From Caballeronia fortuita (GTDB lineage Bacteria > Pseudomonadota > Gammaproteobacteria > Burkholderiales > Burkholderiaceae): DNA of 64,000 bases. The notes below the pieces were generated by a model. It was not told where the DNA came from and did no database searches. It was given only the letters and a program-made list of their open reading frames with translations. Every line of letters begins with the position of its first letter. Positions within the stretch are counted from its first letter, which is position 1. Below are positions 55,036 through 63,257 of the stretch, piece by piece. The position numbers were made by a program, and so were the translations under genes. The stretch is from the NCBI RefSeq assembly GCF_001544835.2, contig NZ_FCNX02000004.1, forward strand, positions 248,001 to 312,000, given 5' to 3'.

Positions 55036-56340
55036 TCAACGATTCACCAGCTTTTTCGGGAATGCCAGCGCCAGCGCGCAACCGAACAGGATGAACGCGG
55101 CAAACGCGTAAAGACCGGCGCTCTGCGTGTGGAAAGTGTCGCGAAGATAGCCGATGAGATACGTGCTCCCGAACCCGCCCACGTTCGCGATCGAGCACGC
55201 AAAAGCGATCCCGCCGGCTGCCGCCGTCCCGCGAAGAAACGTCGAAGGGAGCGCCCATACCACGGGCATCGCTGCCGCGGCGCCTGCATTCACGAGCGAG
55301 AAGAGCAGAACCGTCATCGCCGTACTCGGTGTCGTCGCGCCGGCGATCACCAGAGCAGTGGCCGCTACGGCGAACGGCACGACGATATGCCACCGACGCT
55401 CGCGCGCCCGGTCCGAGCTCGATCCGCAGAGCAACGTGCCGGCGACGGCGGCGGCGTTCGGAATGACCATCAGCCAGCCGATGTGATACGAGTCCGTGAC
55501 GCCCGTATCGCGGAGAATGGTCGGCAGCCAGAAGCTCACGGCGTACAGGCCGAGCAGCACACACAGATCGATCAGGCCGAGCGACCACACCTTGCGGTTG
55601 GTGAAAGCTTCGCTCAACTTGTGACTCTTGTGCTCCGCGCTTTCCTCCGCAAGCTCCGCGCGCAGCGTCTTCTTTTCATCATCGGTCAGCCACTTCGCCG
55701 ATTCGATGGTGTTCGGCAGCCAACGCAGCACGGCGAAGCCAAGCAGGATGGACGGCAGTGCTTCGAGCAGAAAGAGCCATTGCCAGCCGCCGAGTCCATG
55801 CGTTCCATCGAAGAAGCGCATGATCCAGCCGGAGATCGGGCTGCCGATCATGCTCGACATCGGAAGGCCGACCATGAACAGCGCCACGATCCGTGCGCGC
55901 CGCGCATCCGGATACCACTGCGTGAGATAGAGCAGCACGCCCGGCAGGAAGCCCGCTTCGGCCACGCCCAGCAGGAATCGCACGATGTAAAACTGCATCG
56001 GCGTATGCACGAACATCGTCGCGCCCGACAGCAGACCCCAAGTAATCATGATGCGCGCAATCCAGAACTTCGCGCCCACGCGCTGAAGGATGAGATTGCT
56101 CGGGACTTCGAACAGCACGTAGCCGACGAAGAACAGACCTGCGCCGAGTCCGTAGACGGCATCGCCGAATTTCAGCGCGTCGAGCATTTGAAGCTTTGCC
56201 AGTCCGATGTTCACGCGGTCCAGGTACGCCGCGAAATAACACAGGCAGAACAGCGTGATGAGGCGAGCCGTGACCTTCCGGTATAGCGCTTGATGCGTGT
56301 CGCTCGACGCGACGCTTACGCCAGGTTGAACAGTTGACAT
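55036..56340 (-). CDS. nicT: MFS transporter, nicotinate/6-hydroxynicotinate NicT-like
   Basis: A 434-residue MFS carrier with 12 TM segments, from the ACS family (ITLFCLCYFAAYLDRVNIGL, GYVLFEVPSNLILQRVGAKF). It lies at the left end of the nic cluster, divergent from the MarR gene. A 15-bp motif also found twice upstream of nicC and nicE is 84 bp upstream of its start. NicT in P. putida is an MFS carrier for nicotinate compounds; the substrate here rests on context. Confidence 0.75.
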   Translation of the reverse strand: MSTVQPGVSVASSDTHQALYRKVTARLITLFCLCYFAAYLDRVNIGLAKLQMLDALKFGDAVYGLGAGLFFVGYVLFEVPSNLILQRVGAKFWIARIMITWGLLSGATMFVHTPMQFYIVRFLLGVAEAGFLPGVLLYLTQWYPDARRARIVALFMVGLPMSSMIGSPISGWIMRFFDGTHGLGGWQWLFLLEALPSILLGFAVLRWLPNTIESAKWLTDDEKKTLRAELAEESAEHKSHKLSEAFTNRKVWSLGLIDLCVLLGLYAVSFWLPTILRDTGVTDSYHIGWLMVIPNAAAVAGTLLCGSSSDRARERRWHIVVPFAVAATALVIAGATTPSTAMTVLLFSLVNAGAAAAMPVVWALPSTFLRGTAAAGGIAFACSIANVGGFGSTYLIGYLRDTFHTQSAGLYAFAAFILFGCALALAFPKKLVNR

Positions 56341-56800
56341 GGGCGACCTTGGTTAGGTGAGGATTCTTTGACGAAAACGTGTAGTTTGCGTCCGCAGGAT
56401 CCTGTATAGCATGTCAAAATACAAGCGTACACGCTAGAAAATACCCTTAGAACTTTCTGTGGTCGAGGCGGCGGGGAGACAGCGGGACAATTACGCGTTT
56501 GCGCTACCACATAGCAATGATTCTCGCTGTGTCCGACATCGCCGCGACACGGGTAAGACCTCATGGATGAAACCGGTTTACGCACGGATATTAAGCGTAT
56601 GCGCTCAAAGTTGCACCTCCGACGACAATCGCCGGCACCATCTTCGTGCAGGTGTCGTCGAGGTGGCGCGAAACGTCCCGGCGGCGAATTCGCCGGCCGC
56701 CGTCGATCATCGAATCTTGCTTTGGAGTCGGTCCGTTAAAATGGAAGCCCTTCGAGCGCGTCGCCGCGCGCCTCACTCTTTTGAAACCGCCTCTTCGGAT
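56341..56800. promoter_or_regulatory. Control region between nicT-like and nicR-like genes
   Basis: About 460 bp without a convincing gene. It holds one copy of the motif T[CT][TG]AG[CT]GTGTACG[CT]T, at 56424-56438 on the minus strand, whose core AGCGT-AC-ACGCT is a perfect dyad. This would suit control of the transporter by the MarR protein. The region 56459-56740 is open in the marR frame but looks non-coding. Confidence 0.55.
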
Positions 56801-57244
56801 ATGTCGCTTCCAAACGACGATTACGACTTTCATGACCAGATCGGTCACCTGTTGCGTCGTGCCTATCAGCGCCACGTCGCGATCTTTCAGGAGGCGATTC
56901 CCGATTCGCAACTGACTGCCGCGCAATTCGTGGCGTTGTCCGCGGTGAAGGAGAGCAGGGGATGTTCGCTCAATGACATCGTCAAAACGACGGCGATCGA
57001 TCAGGCGACGATTCGTGGCGTCGTCGATCGCCTCAAGGCGCGCGCGCTCGTGAAAGTCGTGCCGGACCCGACGGATGGTCGAAAGCTGGTGGTGAACGCC
57101 ACGCCTCAGGGAGAAAGTCTCATCGACGCAACCGTGCCGTTCGCGGCGCAGGTCACGGAGCGTACCTACGGCAAGCTCAATCCGGGCGAGCGGGTGGCGT
57201 TGCAATATCTGCTGCGCAAGATGCTCGACCTCGACGAAAGCTGA
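56801..57244 (+). CDS. nicR: MarR-family regulator, NicR-like
   Basis: A 147-residue winged-helix regulator: YDFHDQIGHLLRRAYQRHVA, DIVKTTAIDQATIRGVVDRL (recognition helix), LVKVVPDPTDGRKLVVNATP (wing). NicR in P. putida represses the nic genes until 6-hydroxynicotinate appears. The protein is beside nicT and nicB. An upstream in-frame ATG at 56741 with GGAG at 13-nt spacing would add 20 residues; 56801 fits the usual MarR N-terminus better. Confidence 0.78.
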   Translation: MSLPNDDYDFHDQIGHLLRRAYQRHVAIFQEAIPDSQLTAAQFVALSAVKESRGCSLNDIVKTTAIDQATIRGVVDRLKARALVKVVPDPTDGRKLVVNATPQGESLIDATVPFAAQVTERTYGKLNPGERVALQYLLRKMLDLDES

Positions 57245-57261
57245 TTGCAGCCTACCGCTCG

Positions 57262-59556
57262 CTATGAGGAAGCAGTGCGAGCCTCTTCGTTCGACGCATA
57301 GCGACGGCCGGCCTCGTCCAGACCGGCGCGGATGGCGTCCGGCGTGTACGGCGGGGCGAAGAATCGCACGCCGGTTGCATCGAAAATGGCGTTAGCCAGC
57401 GCGGCGGGGCCAGGCACCGAAGCGGATTCGCCCGCACCCATCGGCGGTTCGCCTTGCCGGGGCATGAGCACCACGTCGATCGCGGGCACCTCGGCGAAGG
57501 TCAGTATCGGATAGCTCGACCAGTCACGCGCGGCGGTCTTGCCTTCGCTGAATCGCACGCGCTCTTTCAACGAGCGGCTCAACACCTGGATCACGTTGCC
57601 GTGAATCTGGTGACGCACGCCATCCGGGTTGATCATCGTACCCGTATCCTGTCCGATGACGACGCGCTCGACCTTGATCTCGCCGCTCAACCTGTCGACC
57701 ACGAGATCGACGATCCACGCAGCCCACGCCGCGCCGAAGCCGGGGAAGCGGCTATGCACGTAGCGCGCGTAGGCGATGCCTCGTCCGCGCACGAGGCGGC
57801 CGTGCTTCTCGATGCGCTTTGGCCGGGCCTGCCAGCCGGCGCGCTCGGCGACGGCGCGCAGCAGGTCGATCGCCCGATCGTCCTTCAGATGCCGGATGCG
57901 GTACTCGAGCGGGTCGGTGCCCGTCAGCGCCGCGCATTCATCGGCAAAGGAATCGTGGGCGAAGGAATTGGGCAGCGCCGAGACGCCGCGCAGCCACGAC
58001 GCACGCACGATCGACGCAAGATCCTCGCAGACGAAACGCCGGTTGGGCGATTCGTAGGGCGACACGGCCGTGCGGTCGCCCATTTCGAAAACGCCGGAAA
58101 CGGCCGGCTGAACGCCGCTCAGCAGCAGAGCGAGCAGCGGCGCGTCGTTGGACGGATAGCGCGTCGAGAAGTCGTAGCCGACGAGCTCGCCGCCATCCGT
58201 GACCGTGCCCGTGACCTCCATCACCTGCCCGGTGCCCTTCGGTTCCCAGAGGTGCTCGTCCTGACGCGTCAACTGGACCCGGACCGGCTGCCCGGCCGCG
58301 CGTGAGAGCAGCAGCGCATCGCCGCACACATCGTCCGCGCAGTTGCGGCCGTAGCATCCGGCCGCTTCCAGGCGTTCGATGTCGAAGTCGGCCTCGCTTC
58401 GTCCGACGAGCTTCGCGAGGTCATGCCGCAAGGACACCGGATTCTGCGTGCCGGACCAGACCGTGATGCGCCCGTCGCCGGGCTCGCGGTAATCCGCGAC
58501 CGCGCACGATGGCCCGATGGAACCGTGCATCTGATAAGGCCACACGTAAGTGCGCGAAAGGGTCGTGGTGCCCGCCGCGCCGCGCACACGTTCGACATCG
58601 CCTTCTTCGAGCAGCAGCCGGCGCGTCGCTGGCGCATTCGAGATGGCTTGCCCGATATCGTCCATCGACGTCAGGGGCGGCGTGTCGCGCCATTGCACCT
58701 TGAGTCTGCGCGCGGCGCGCGCCGCGAACTCTTCGCGCTCGGCCACGACGCCCACGAAATCGCCGACGACGACCACCGCGCGAAGTCCGGGGATATCGGC
58801 GACGGAAGATTCGTCGACCGAAATCAGGGATCGGCCGACGAACGGACCCGAGTCGATGCCGCTGTAAGGCGGACGCACCACGCGGCCATGCAGCATGCCG
58901 GGAACGCGCACGTCGTGAACGAAGGTCAGTTGGCCGGTGGCCTTCGCAGGCACATCCACGCGTCTGGACGAACGGCCGATGAGCCGATAGTCAGCCGGGT
59001 CTTTCGTCTTGATCTGCGCGTCCAGCTCGGCCGTGATCCGGCGGTTTTCCACCAGCTTGCCGAAGGAATAGCCGGCGGTGGCATCGGCGTCTTCGAGGAA
59101 CACACGTCCGTTCGACGTCGTCAGCCGCTCGACGGCGACGTCCATGCGTTGCGCGGCAAGCTCGAGGAGAGCGAGCCGGGCCTGCGCTGCCGCGCATCGC
59201 AGCGGAACCGCCGATATCTGGATCGTGGCGCTGGCAATGGTCGGCCCCTGATTCGGCGTCGCGGCGGTCGATCCGAGGATCATGCGAACGCGTTCGGCGG
59301 GAACGTCGAGTTCTTCCGCCACGATCTGCGCCAGCGACGTGCGAATGCCCGTGCCCAGGTCCACATGCCCATTGAACGCGAGAATGCTTTCGTCGTCGAG
59401 AACAGCCACGAACACCTCGGGCACATCCGGTACGAAGGTCGAATGGCTTCCCGGCTGGCCCCGCGCGGGAACGACCGGCCTGACCGGCTGGCGAACGATG
59501 GCCAGGCGGCCGTTTCGGGCAAGCAGATCGGCGCGATTCACGTTCTTCCTCGTCAT
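57262..59556 (-). CDS. nicB: Nicotinate dehydrogenase molybdopterin subunit (NicB-type, without cytochrome domains)
   Basis: A 764-residue xanthine dehydrogenase-family protein: FNGHVDLGTGIRTSLAQIVA, the GSTAATPNQGPTIASATIQI cofactor-contact region and the catalytic Glu in PPMGAGESASVPGPAALANA. NicB hydroxylates nicotinate at C6. P. putida NicB is about 1,190 aa with C-terminal cytochrome c domains; this one stops after the molybdopterin part and has no CXXCH motif. No NicA-type 2Fe-2S gene is beside it, so electrons must leave through partners encoded elsewhere. Confidence 0.87.
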   Translation of the reverse strand: MTRKNVNRADLLARNGRLAIVRQPVRPVVPARGQPGSHSTFVPDVPEVFVAVLDDESILAFNGHVDLGTGIRTSLAQIVAEELDVPAERVRMILGSTAATPNQGPTIASATIQISAVPLRCAAAQARLALLELAAQRMDVAVERLTTSNGRVFLEDADATAGYSFGKLVENRRITAELDAQIKTKDPADYRLIGRSSRRVDVPAKATGQLTFVHDVRVPGMLHGRVVRPPYSGIDSGPFVGRSLISVDESSVADIPGLRAVVVVGDFVGVVAEREEFAARAARRLKVQWRDTPPLTSMDDIGQAISNAPATRRLLLEEGDVERVRGAAGTTTLSRTYVWPYQMHGSIGPSCAVADYREPGDGRITVWSGTQNPVSLRHDLAKLVGRSEADFDIERLEAAGCYGRNCADDVCGDALLLSRAAGQPVRVQLTRQDEHLWEPKGTGQVMEVTGTVTDGGELVGYDFSTRYPSNDAPLLALLLSGVQPAVSGVFEMGDRTAVSPYESPNRRFVCEDLASIVRASWLRGVSALPNSFAHDSFADECAALTGTDPLEYRIRHLKDDRAIDLLRAVAERAGWQARPKRIEKHGRLVRGRGIAYARYVHSRFPGFGAAWAAWIVDLVVDRLSGEIKVERVVIGQDTGTMINPDGVRHQIHGNVIQVLSRSLKERVRFSEGKTAARDWSSYPILTFAEVPAIDVVLMPRQGEPPMGAGESASVPGPAALANAIFDATGVRFFAPPYTPDAIRAGLDEAGRRYASNEEARTASS

Positions 59557-59614
59557 TCACTCAGGCGTCTGTCGGTGTGTGAACGGCTCAGGCGGTCCAC
59601 TGGCGATTCCTGCA

Positions 59615-60268
59615 CTACCGCGCGTTGGCTTCGGCTGCCGAGATCGCCGCGAGCGCGTCGGAGAGCGGCAGCACGGTCGCGTATTTCTGCGCCATGTCGA
59701 AAAGACTCGCTTCGTGCGGCGCCAGAGCGCGATCGCCGACGCAGTCCGACAGCACGAACGGACGAAAGCCGAACGACATGGCATCGACGACGCTCGCGCG
59801 CACGCATCCGCTCGTCACGGCGCCCGCCACCAGCAGCGTCTGGATGCCTTGCTGCGCGAGCCAGGGCGTCAGTTGCGTGCCGAAGAACGCCGACGGAACC
59901 GTCTTGCGCACCACCAGTTCGCCTTTTGCCGGCGTCAACGCTTCGACGATGGCGCTGTTGGGGTTGTCCTCGGTGAGCGTCGCCATGCCGGGGACTTTCA
60001 GCGAGAAGACGTTGTCGTCGCTGCCATCGGCCGCGTAGACGATGCGGCTGTGCGCGACGGGCCAGCCATTCTCGCGCGCGGCCGCAAGCGCCTGTTTCGT
60101 GCGCTCGATCGCCTGCGGGATATTGCCGCCGCCGAAGACCGCGGGGTCGGCGAAGCCCGCCACGAGGTCGACGATCAGCAGGGCGACGCGGCCTTGGGGC
60201 GCCATGGGCGTGCCGAAGCCCTGTTGCCGATAGACATGCGCTTCCGCATGCGAGGAGAGATCGTTCAT
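59615..60268 (-). CDS. nicF: Maleamate amidohydrolase
   Basis: A 217-residue cysteine hydrolase (isochorismatase-like fold). The catalytic triad is Asp in LLIVDLVAGFADP, Lys in VVRKTVPSAFFGT and Cys in VAGAVTSGCVRAS. It converts maleamate to maleate and ammonia. The start at 60268 (MNDLSSHAEAHVYRQQGFGT) is the family one. It is 10 bp downstream of nicX. Confidence 0.93.
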   Translation of the reverse strand: MNDLSSHAEAHVYRQQGFGTPMAPQGRVALLIVDLVAGFADPAVFGGGNIPQAIERTKQALAAARENGWPVAHSRIVYAADGSDDNVFSLKVPGMATLTEDNPNSAIVEALTPAKGELVVRKTVPSAFFGTQLTPWLAQQGIQTLLVAGAVTSGCVRASVVDAMSFGFRPFVLSDCVGDRALAPHEASLFDMAQKYATVLPLSDALAAISAAEANAR

Positions 60269-60278
60269 GTCGTGCCTT

Positions 60279-61322
60279 CTATGCGTGGTTGGCGTCGAGC
60301 ACGCGGCCATCGCGGACGACGACTTCGTTGTCGAGGGAGACGGTGCAATGGCGCAGCGGGATATCGATATGGCAGGTCGTCGTGCGATCGCCGCCGCCTT
60401 CGTTGTTCGGTCCGAGCGAGAACAGGAAGTTGCCCTCGAACGCACGCGCGTCCATGCCGATGGTGGCTTCGCGATCATAGAGACCGAGCGTCGACCAGCG
60501 TGCACGCGGCTGCAGCCCCCAGCCGATGTGCGAGATCGCATAGCCCTCGGGATCGTCGAAGGTTTCCATGTAGTCGCGCAGCAGCGCCGCATCCGTGCCG
60601 CCTTCGATCCGCACTGCATAGCCGCCTTCCACCGTGAGCGTGATCGGCTCGCTGACGTAGTGCTTCTGCGGCAGCAGAATATCGCCCCGGTCGATGACGA
60701 TCTTGCCGTGCGCGGTCTTGTCGTTCGGAAACGTGAGCGCGAAACCGCTCGGCCAGTGGTCCCAGCGGCCGGGTTCATCGACGAAACCGTATTCGGCGAT
60801 GGCGGGGAAATTGCCCATCGGGCACGTGAAGTCCGTGCCCGCGCCGGAATGCACGTGCATCTGACGCGCCTTCTCGATGCGCGCGGTCGCGGCGAGCACG
60901 CGGGTGCGATCCGCGAGCGTCGGAACGAGGCGCACGAGCACTTCGGGCGGCTCCACCGCCAGCAGGATCTTCGTGCCCGACTTCAGGATGTCGTGCTGCT
61001 CCGGCGAGAACAGCAAGGTCATCAGGTCCAGCACGAGATCGCTGTTCTTGAGCGCGGCGATCGCCGCCTGATTGCCGGTGAGCGGCGTCGTGCCGAGATA
61101 CGCGAGCGAATCGCGGCTGAAACCCTTCTCGCCGTTGATGGGCGGCAGGTCCAGCCGGTTTACGATCGCGCCCATCGATTGCGTCGCGATGAGCGCGCAC
61201 GACAAGGTCTGAGGATGCGTGCCGGCGCTCGTCAGAATGGTGACGGTCTGCCCGCGTTCGAGTTTCGAGAGCGTGAGCACTTCTTTCCACGCTTCGATGA
61301 GTTGATAGTCGCTGATCGCCAT
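60279..61322 (-). CDS. nicX: 2,5-dihydroxypyridine 5,6-dioxygenase
   Basis: A 347-residue Fe(II) extradiol-type dioxygenase that opens 2,5-dihydroxypyridine to N-formylmaleamate. With the ATG at 61322, which has GGAG at 6-nt spacing, the iron ligands are His265 (YAISHIGWGL), His318 and Asp320 (TTCHIDIP), the same numbers as in P. putida NicX. An ATG at 61328 sits directly on the ribosome site and is less likely. It is 28 bp downstream of nicD. Confidence 0.95.
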   Translation of the reverse strand: MAISDYQLIEAWKEVLTLSKLERGQTVTILTSAGTHPQTLSCALIATQSMGAIVNRLDLPPINGEKGFSRDSLAYLGTTPLTGNQAAIAALKNSDLVLDLMTLLFSPEQHDILKSGTKILLAVEPPEVLVRLVPTLADRTRVLAATARIEKARQMHVHSGAGTDFTCPMGNFPAIAEYGFVDEPGRWDHWPSGFALTFPNDKTAHGKIVIDRGDILLPQKHYVSEPITLTVEGGYAVRIEGGTDAALLRDYMETFDDPEGYAISHIGWGLQPRARWSTLGLYDREATIGMDARAFEGNFLFSLGPNNEGGGDRTTTCHIDIPLRHCTVSLDNEVVVRDGRVLDANHA

Positions 61323-61350
61323 CGTCATCTCCAGAGAATGTGCGGTGCGC

Positions 61351-62202
61351 TCACGCAGGCTTGCGCAGGGACACGGGCGCGCCGAGGAAGTCGCCCAGCG
61401 CCGCATAGAAGCCAGCTTCGTTGTCCCACGGGATCATGTGGCCTGCATCCGGCACGCGCGTGTGCAGCATCGAAGGCGTGGCGCCTTGCAATTCATCGAC
61501 GTCTTCGGGCCGGACCACGTCGCCGCGCTCGGCGGTGACGAGAAGCGACGGCACGTTCAGGCGCGCTGCATCGGCGAAGAAGTCGTCTTCATGGAAGCCC
61601 TTGAACGATGCCAGCACGGCCCGTTCGTCGCACGTATGCAGCCATTCCGCGCGCAACTGGCGCTGCTCGAAGGTCCACGTCGGACAGAACTGGCTCATGG
61701 CCTGCGCGTCCATGCCCTTGCGGGCGAGCGCGATCGAGTCGACATACCACGGCAACTGCGAAGGATAAGGACGGCGCCCCGGACCGGACGCGGGTGGATC
61801 GACCAGCACGACGCTCCTGAGTCCGCGCTCGATGCGTCCTGCCGCGCGCGCGGCGATGCGTGCGCCCATCGAGTGGCCGAGCAGACTGAAGGCGTCGAGG
61901 TCCAGGGCCGAGACGAACGCGGCGATGTCGTCGGCTTGCGCGTCGAGACTGTAGTCGAGCGTGTCCGATGCCGACGAGAGCCCGCGCCCGCGCACATCGA
62001 GAATAAAGGTGTCGAAGCGGCTTCCGAGAACTTCGCCGACAAAGCCCCACGTGATCGCCGGACTCGTGATGCCCGGAATGAGGACGATGGCCGGCCGCGT
62101 CGATCGCTCGCCGGCGCTGCCCGCGCCGGGCCCATAGCGCAGGTAATGCTGGCGAATGCCGTTGGCGAACACATTGCCGCCATGAAGAAACGTGGATGAC
62201 AT
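61351..62202 (-). CDS. nicD: N-formylmaleamate deformylase
   Basis: A 283-residue alpha/beta hydrolase. The nucleophile is Ser111 in LLGHSMGARIAARAAG; the acid is probably in TAERGDVVRPEDV and the base in VPDAGHMIPWD. It removes formate from N-formylmaleamate, giving maleamate. The start follows GGAG at 8-nt spacing. It lies between nicE and nicX on the same strand, so order is nicE-nicD-nicX-nicF-nicB. Confidence 0.93.
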   Translation of the reverse strand: MSSTFLHGGNVFANGIRQHYLRYGPGAGSAGERSTRPAIVLIPGITSPAITWGFVGEVLGSRFDTFILDVRGRGLSSASDTLDYSLDAQADDIAAFVSALDLDAFSLLGHSMGARIAARAAGRIERGLRSVVLVDPPASGPGRRPYPSQLPWYVDSIALARKGMDAQAMSQFCPTWTFEQRQLRAEWLHTCDERAVLASFKGFHEDDFFADAARLNVPSLLVTAERGDVVRPEDVDELQGATPSMLHTRVPDAGHMIPWDNEAGFYAALGDFLGAPVSLRKPA

Positions 62203-62232
62203 GGTGTGGCTCCGCAAAAGTTGCCGGGCGGC

Positions 62233-62985
62233 TCAGTACGCGCCGGACAGCAGCGCGCCTGCGCCGGGAACGATGGGCTCCAGATCGAGATGGCGCAGCA
62301 TCGCGTAGGTGGTGGCGATGGCGGCCGTGATGACGGGCTTGCCGGTCATCGCTTCGACCCTGGCGACGGCGGGCAGCGACGGCATCTGAACGCATGCCGA
62401 GAGCACGATGGCATCGGCGTCCGGATACTTCATCTTCGAGACGATCTCCGGCAGCCGCGACGGGTCATGACGCCCGACTTCGAGGTTGTCGGGAATCTCG
62501 AGCGCCCGCCAGTCGATGACCTCGTAGCCTTCGCTGCCGATGTAATCCACGACGAGTTCCGTCAGCGGCTTCATGTACGGGGCGACGACCACTATCCGCT
62601 TCGCGCCGATCACTTTCAATGCGTCGACGAGTGCGCCTGCACTGGTCAGCACGGGCGCGTGAGCGCCGTTCTCCGTCGTGTGCTTCGTCAGGCGCTCCTG
62701 CGACACGCGGTGATAGCCGCGGCCCATCGCCATGATGGCGACGAGGCACGCGTACCCGAGCACATCGACACGCGCATCCGACAGTTCGATCGCGCAGCGG
62801 TCCGATTCTGCGTCCATGGCGGCCAGTTCTTCCTTGACGACCTTCTTCATGCGCATGCGGCTCGAATGAAACGTGAAGCGCTCGGGCCGGATGGTTTCGC
62901 GCAGGCGCAGCATCGCGGGGATCTCCGTCTCCATCGTCGTATTGGAACTCGGCACGATCTGGCCGATGCGATAGGTCTTGAACAT
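62233..62985 (-). CDS. nicE: Maleate cis-trans isomerase
   Basis: A 250-residue Asp/Glu-racemase-superfamily protein. The two catalytic cysteines are Cys80 (VLGYACLVAIMAMG) and Cys198 (IVLSACVQMPSLPA), 118 residues apart as in known NicE/Iso enzymes. It converts maleate to fumarate, the last step before the TCA cycle. The start follows CAGGAG. It is the first gene of the minus-strand nic operon. Confidence 0.94.
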   Translation of the reverse strand: MFKTYRIGQIVPSSNTTMETEIPAMLRLRETIRPERFTFHSSRMRMKKVVKEELAAMDAESDRCAIELSDARVDVLGYACLVAIMAMGRGYHRVSQERLTKHTTENGAHAPVLTSAGALVDALKVIGAKRIVVVAPYMKPLTELVVDYIGSEGYEVIDWRALEIPDNLEVGRHDPSRLPEIVSKMKYPDADAIVLSACVQMPSLPAVARVEAMTGKPVITAAIATTYAMLRHLDLEPIVPGAGALLSGAY

Positions 62986-63021
62986 GGATACTCCTGGCCG
63001 GTGAGGAAAATTGCGTCGAAG

Positions 63022-63036
63022 TCTAGCGTGTACGTT
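63022..63036. promoter_or_regulatory. Candidate NicR operator 1 (nicE side)
   Basis: TCTAGCGTGTACGTT at 63022-63036, 37 bp before nicE. It matches T[CT][TG]AG[CT]GTGTACG[CT]T, shared with sites at 63168 and 56424. Confidence 0.6.
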
Positions 63037-63167
63037 ATAAAACGACAAGCTGATCAAAAACATTCGCGTGCTGTTTGTGTCGGTATTTTCCCTATAAAAC
63101 GATGTACTAATGCGCTGTCACGAGGCACTTCACAAGCTTCGGAATATTTTTGCTTGTTTTCATGATA

Positions 63168-63182
63168 TTGAGTGTGTACGCT
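63168..63182. promoter_or_regulatory. Candidate NicR operator 2 (nicC side)
   Basis: TTGAGTGTGTACGCT at 63168-63182, 75 bp upstream of nicC. It is the second copy of the shared motif in the 272-bp nicE-nicC gap, facing nicC. Confidence 0.6.
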
Positions 63183-63257
63183 GTAAATCACACCGTTACT
63201 CCGCTTGCTGGATGTCATCGCGTGACACCACGGGCACACATCGATCAGGAGAATTCC

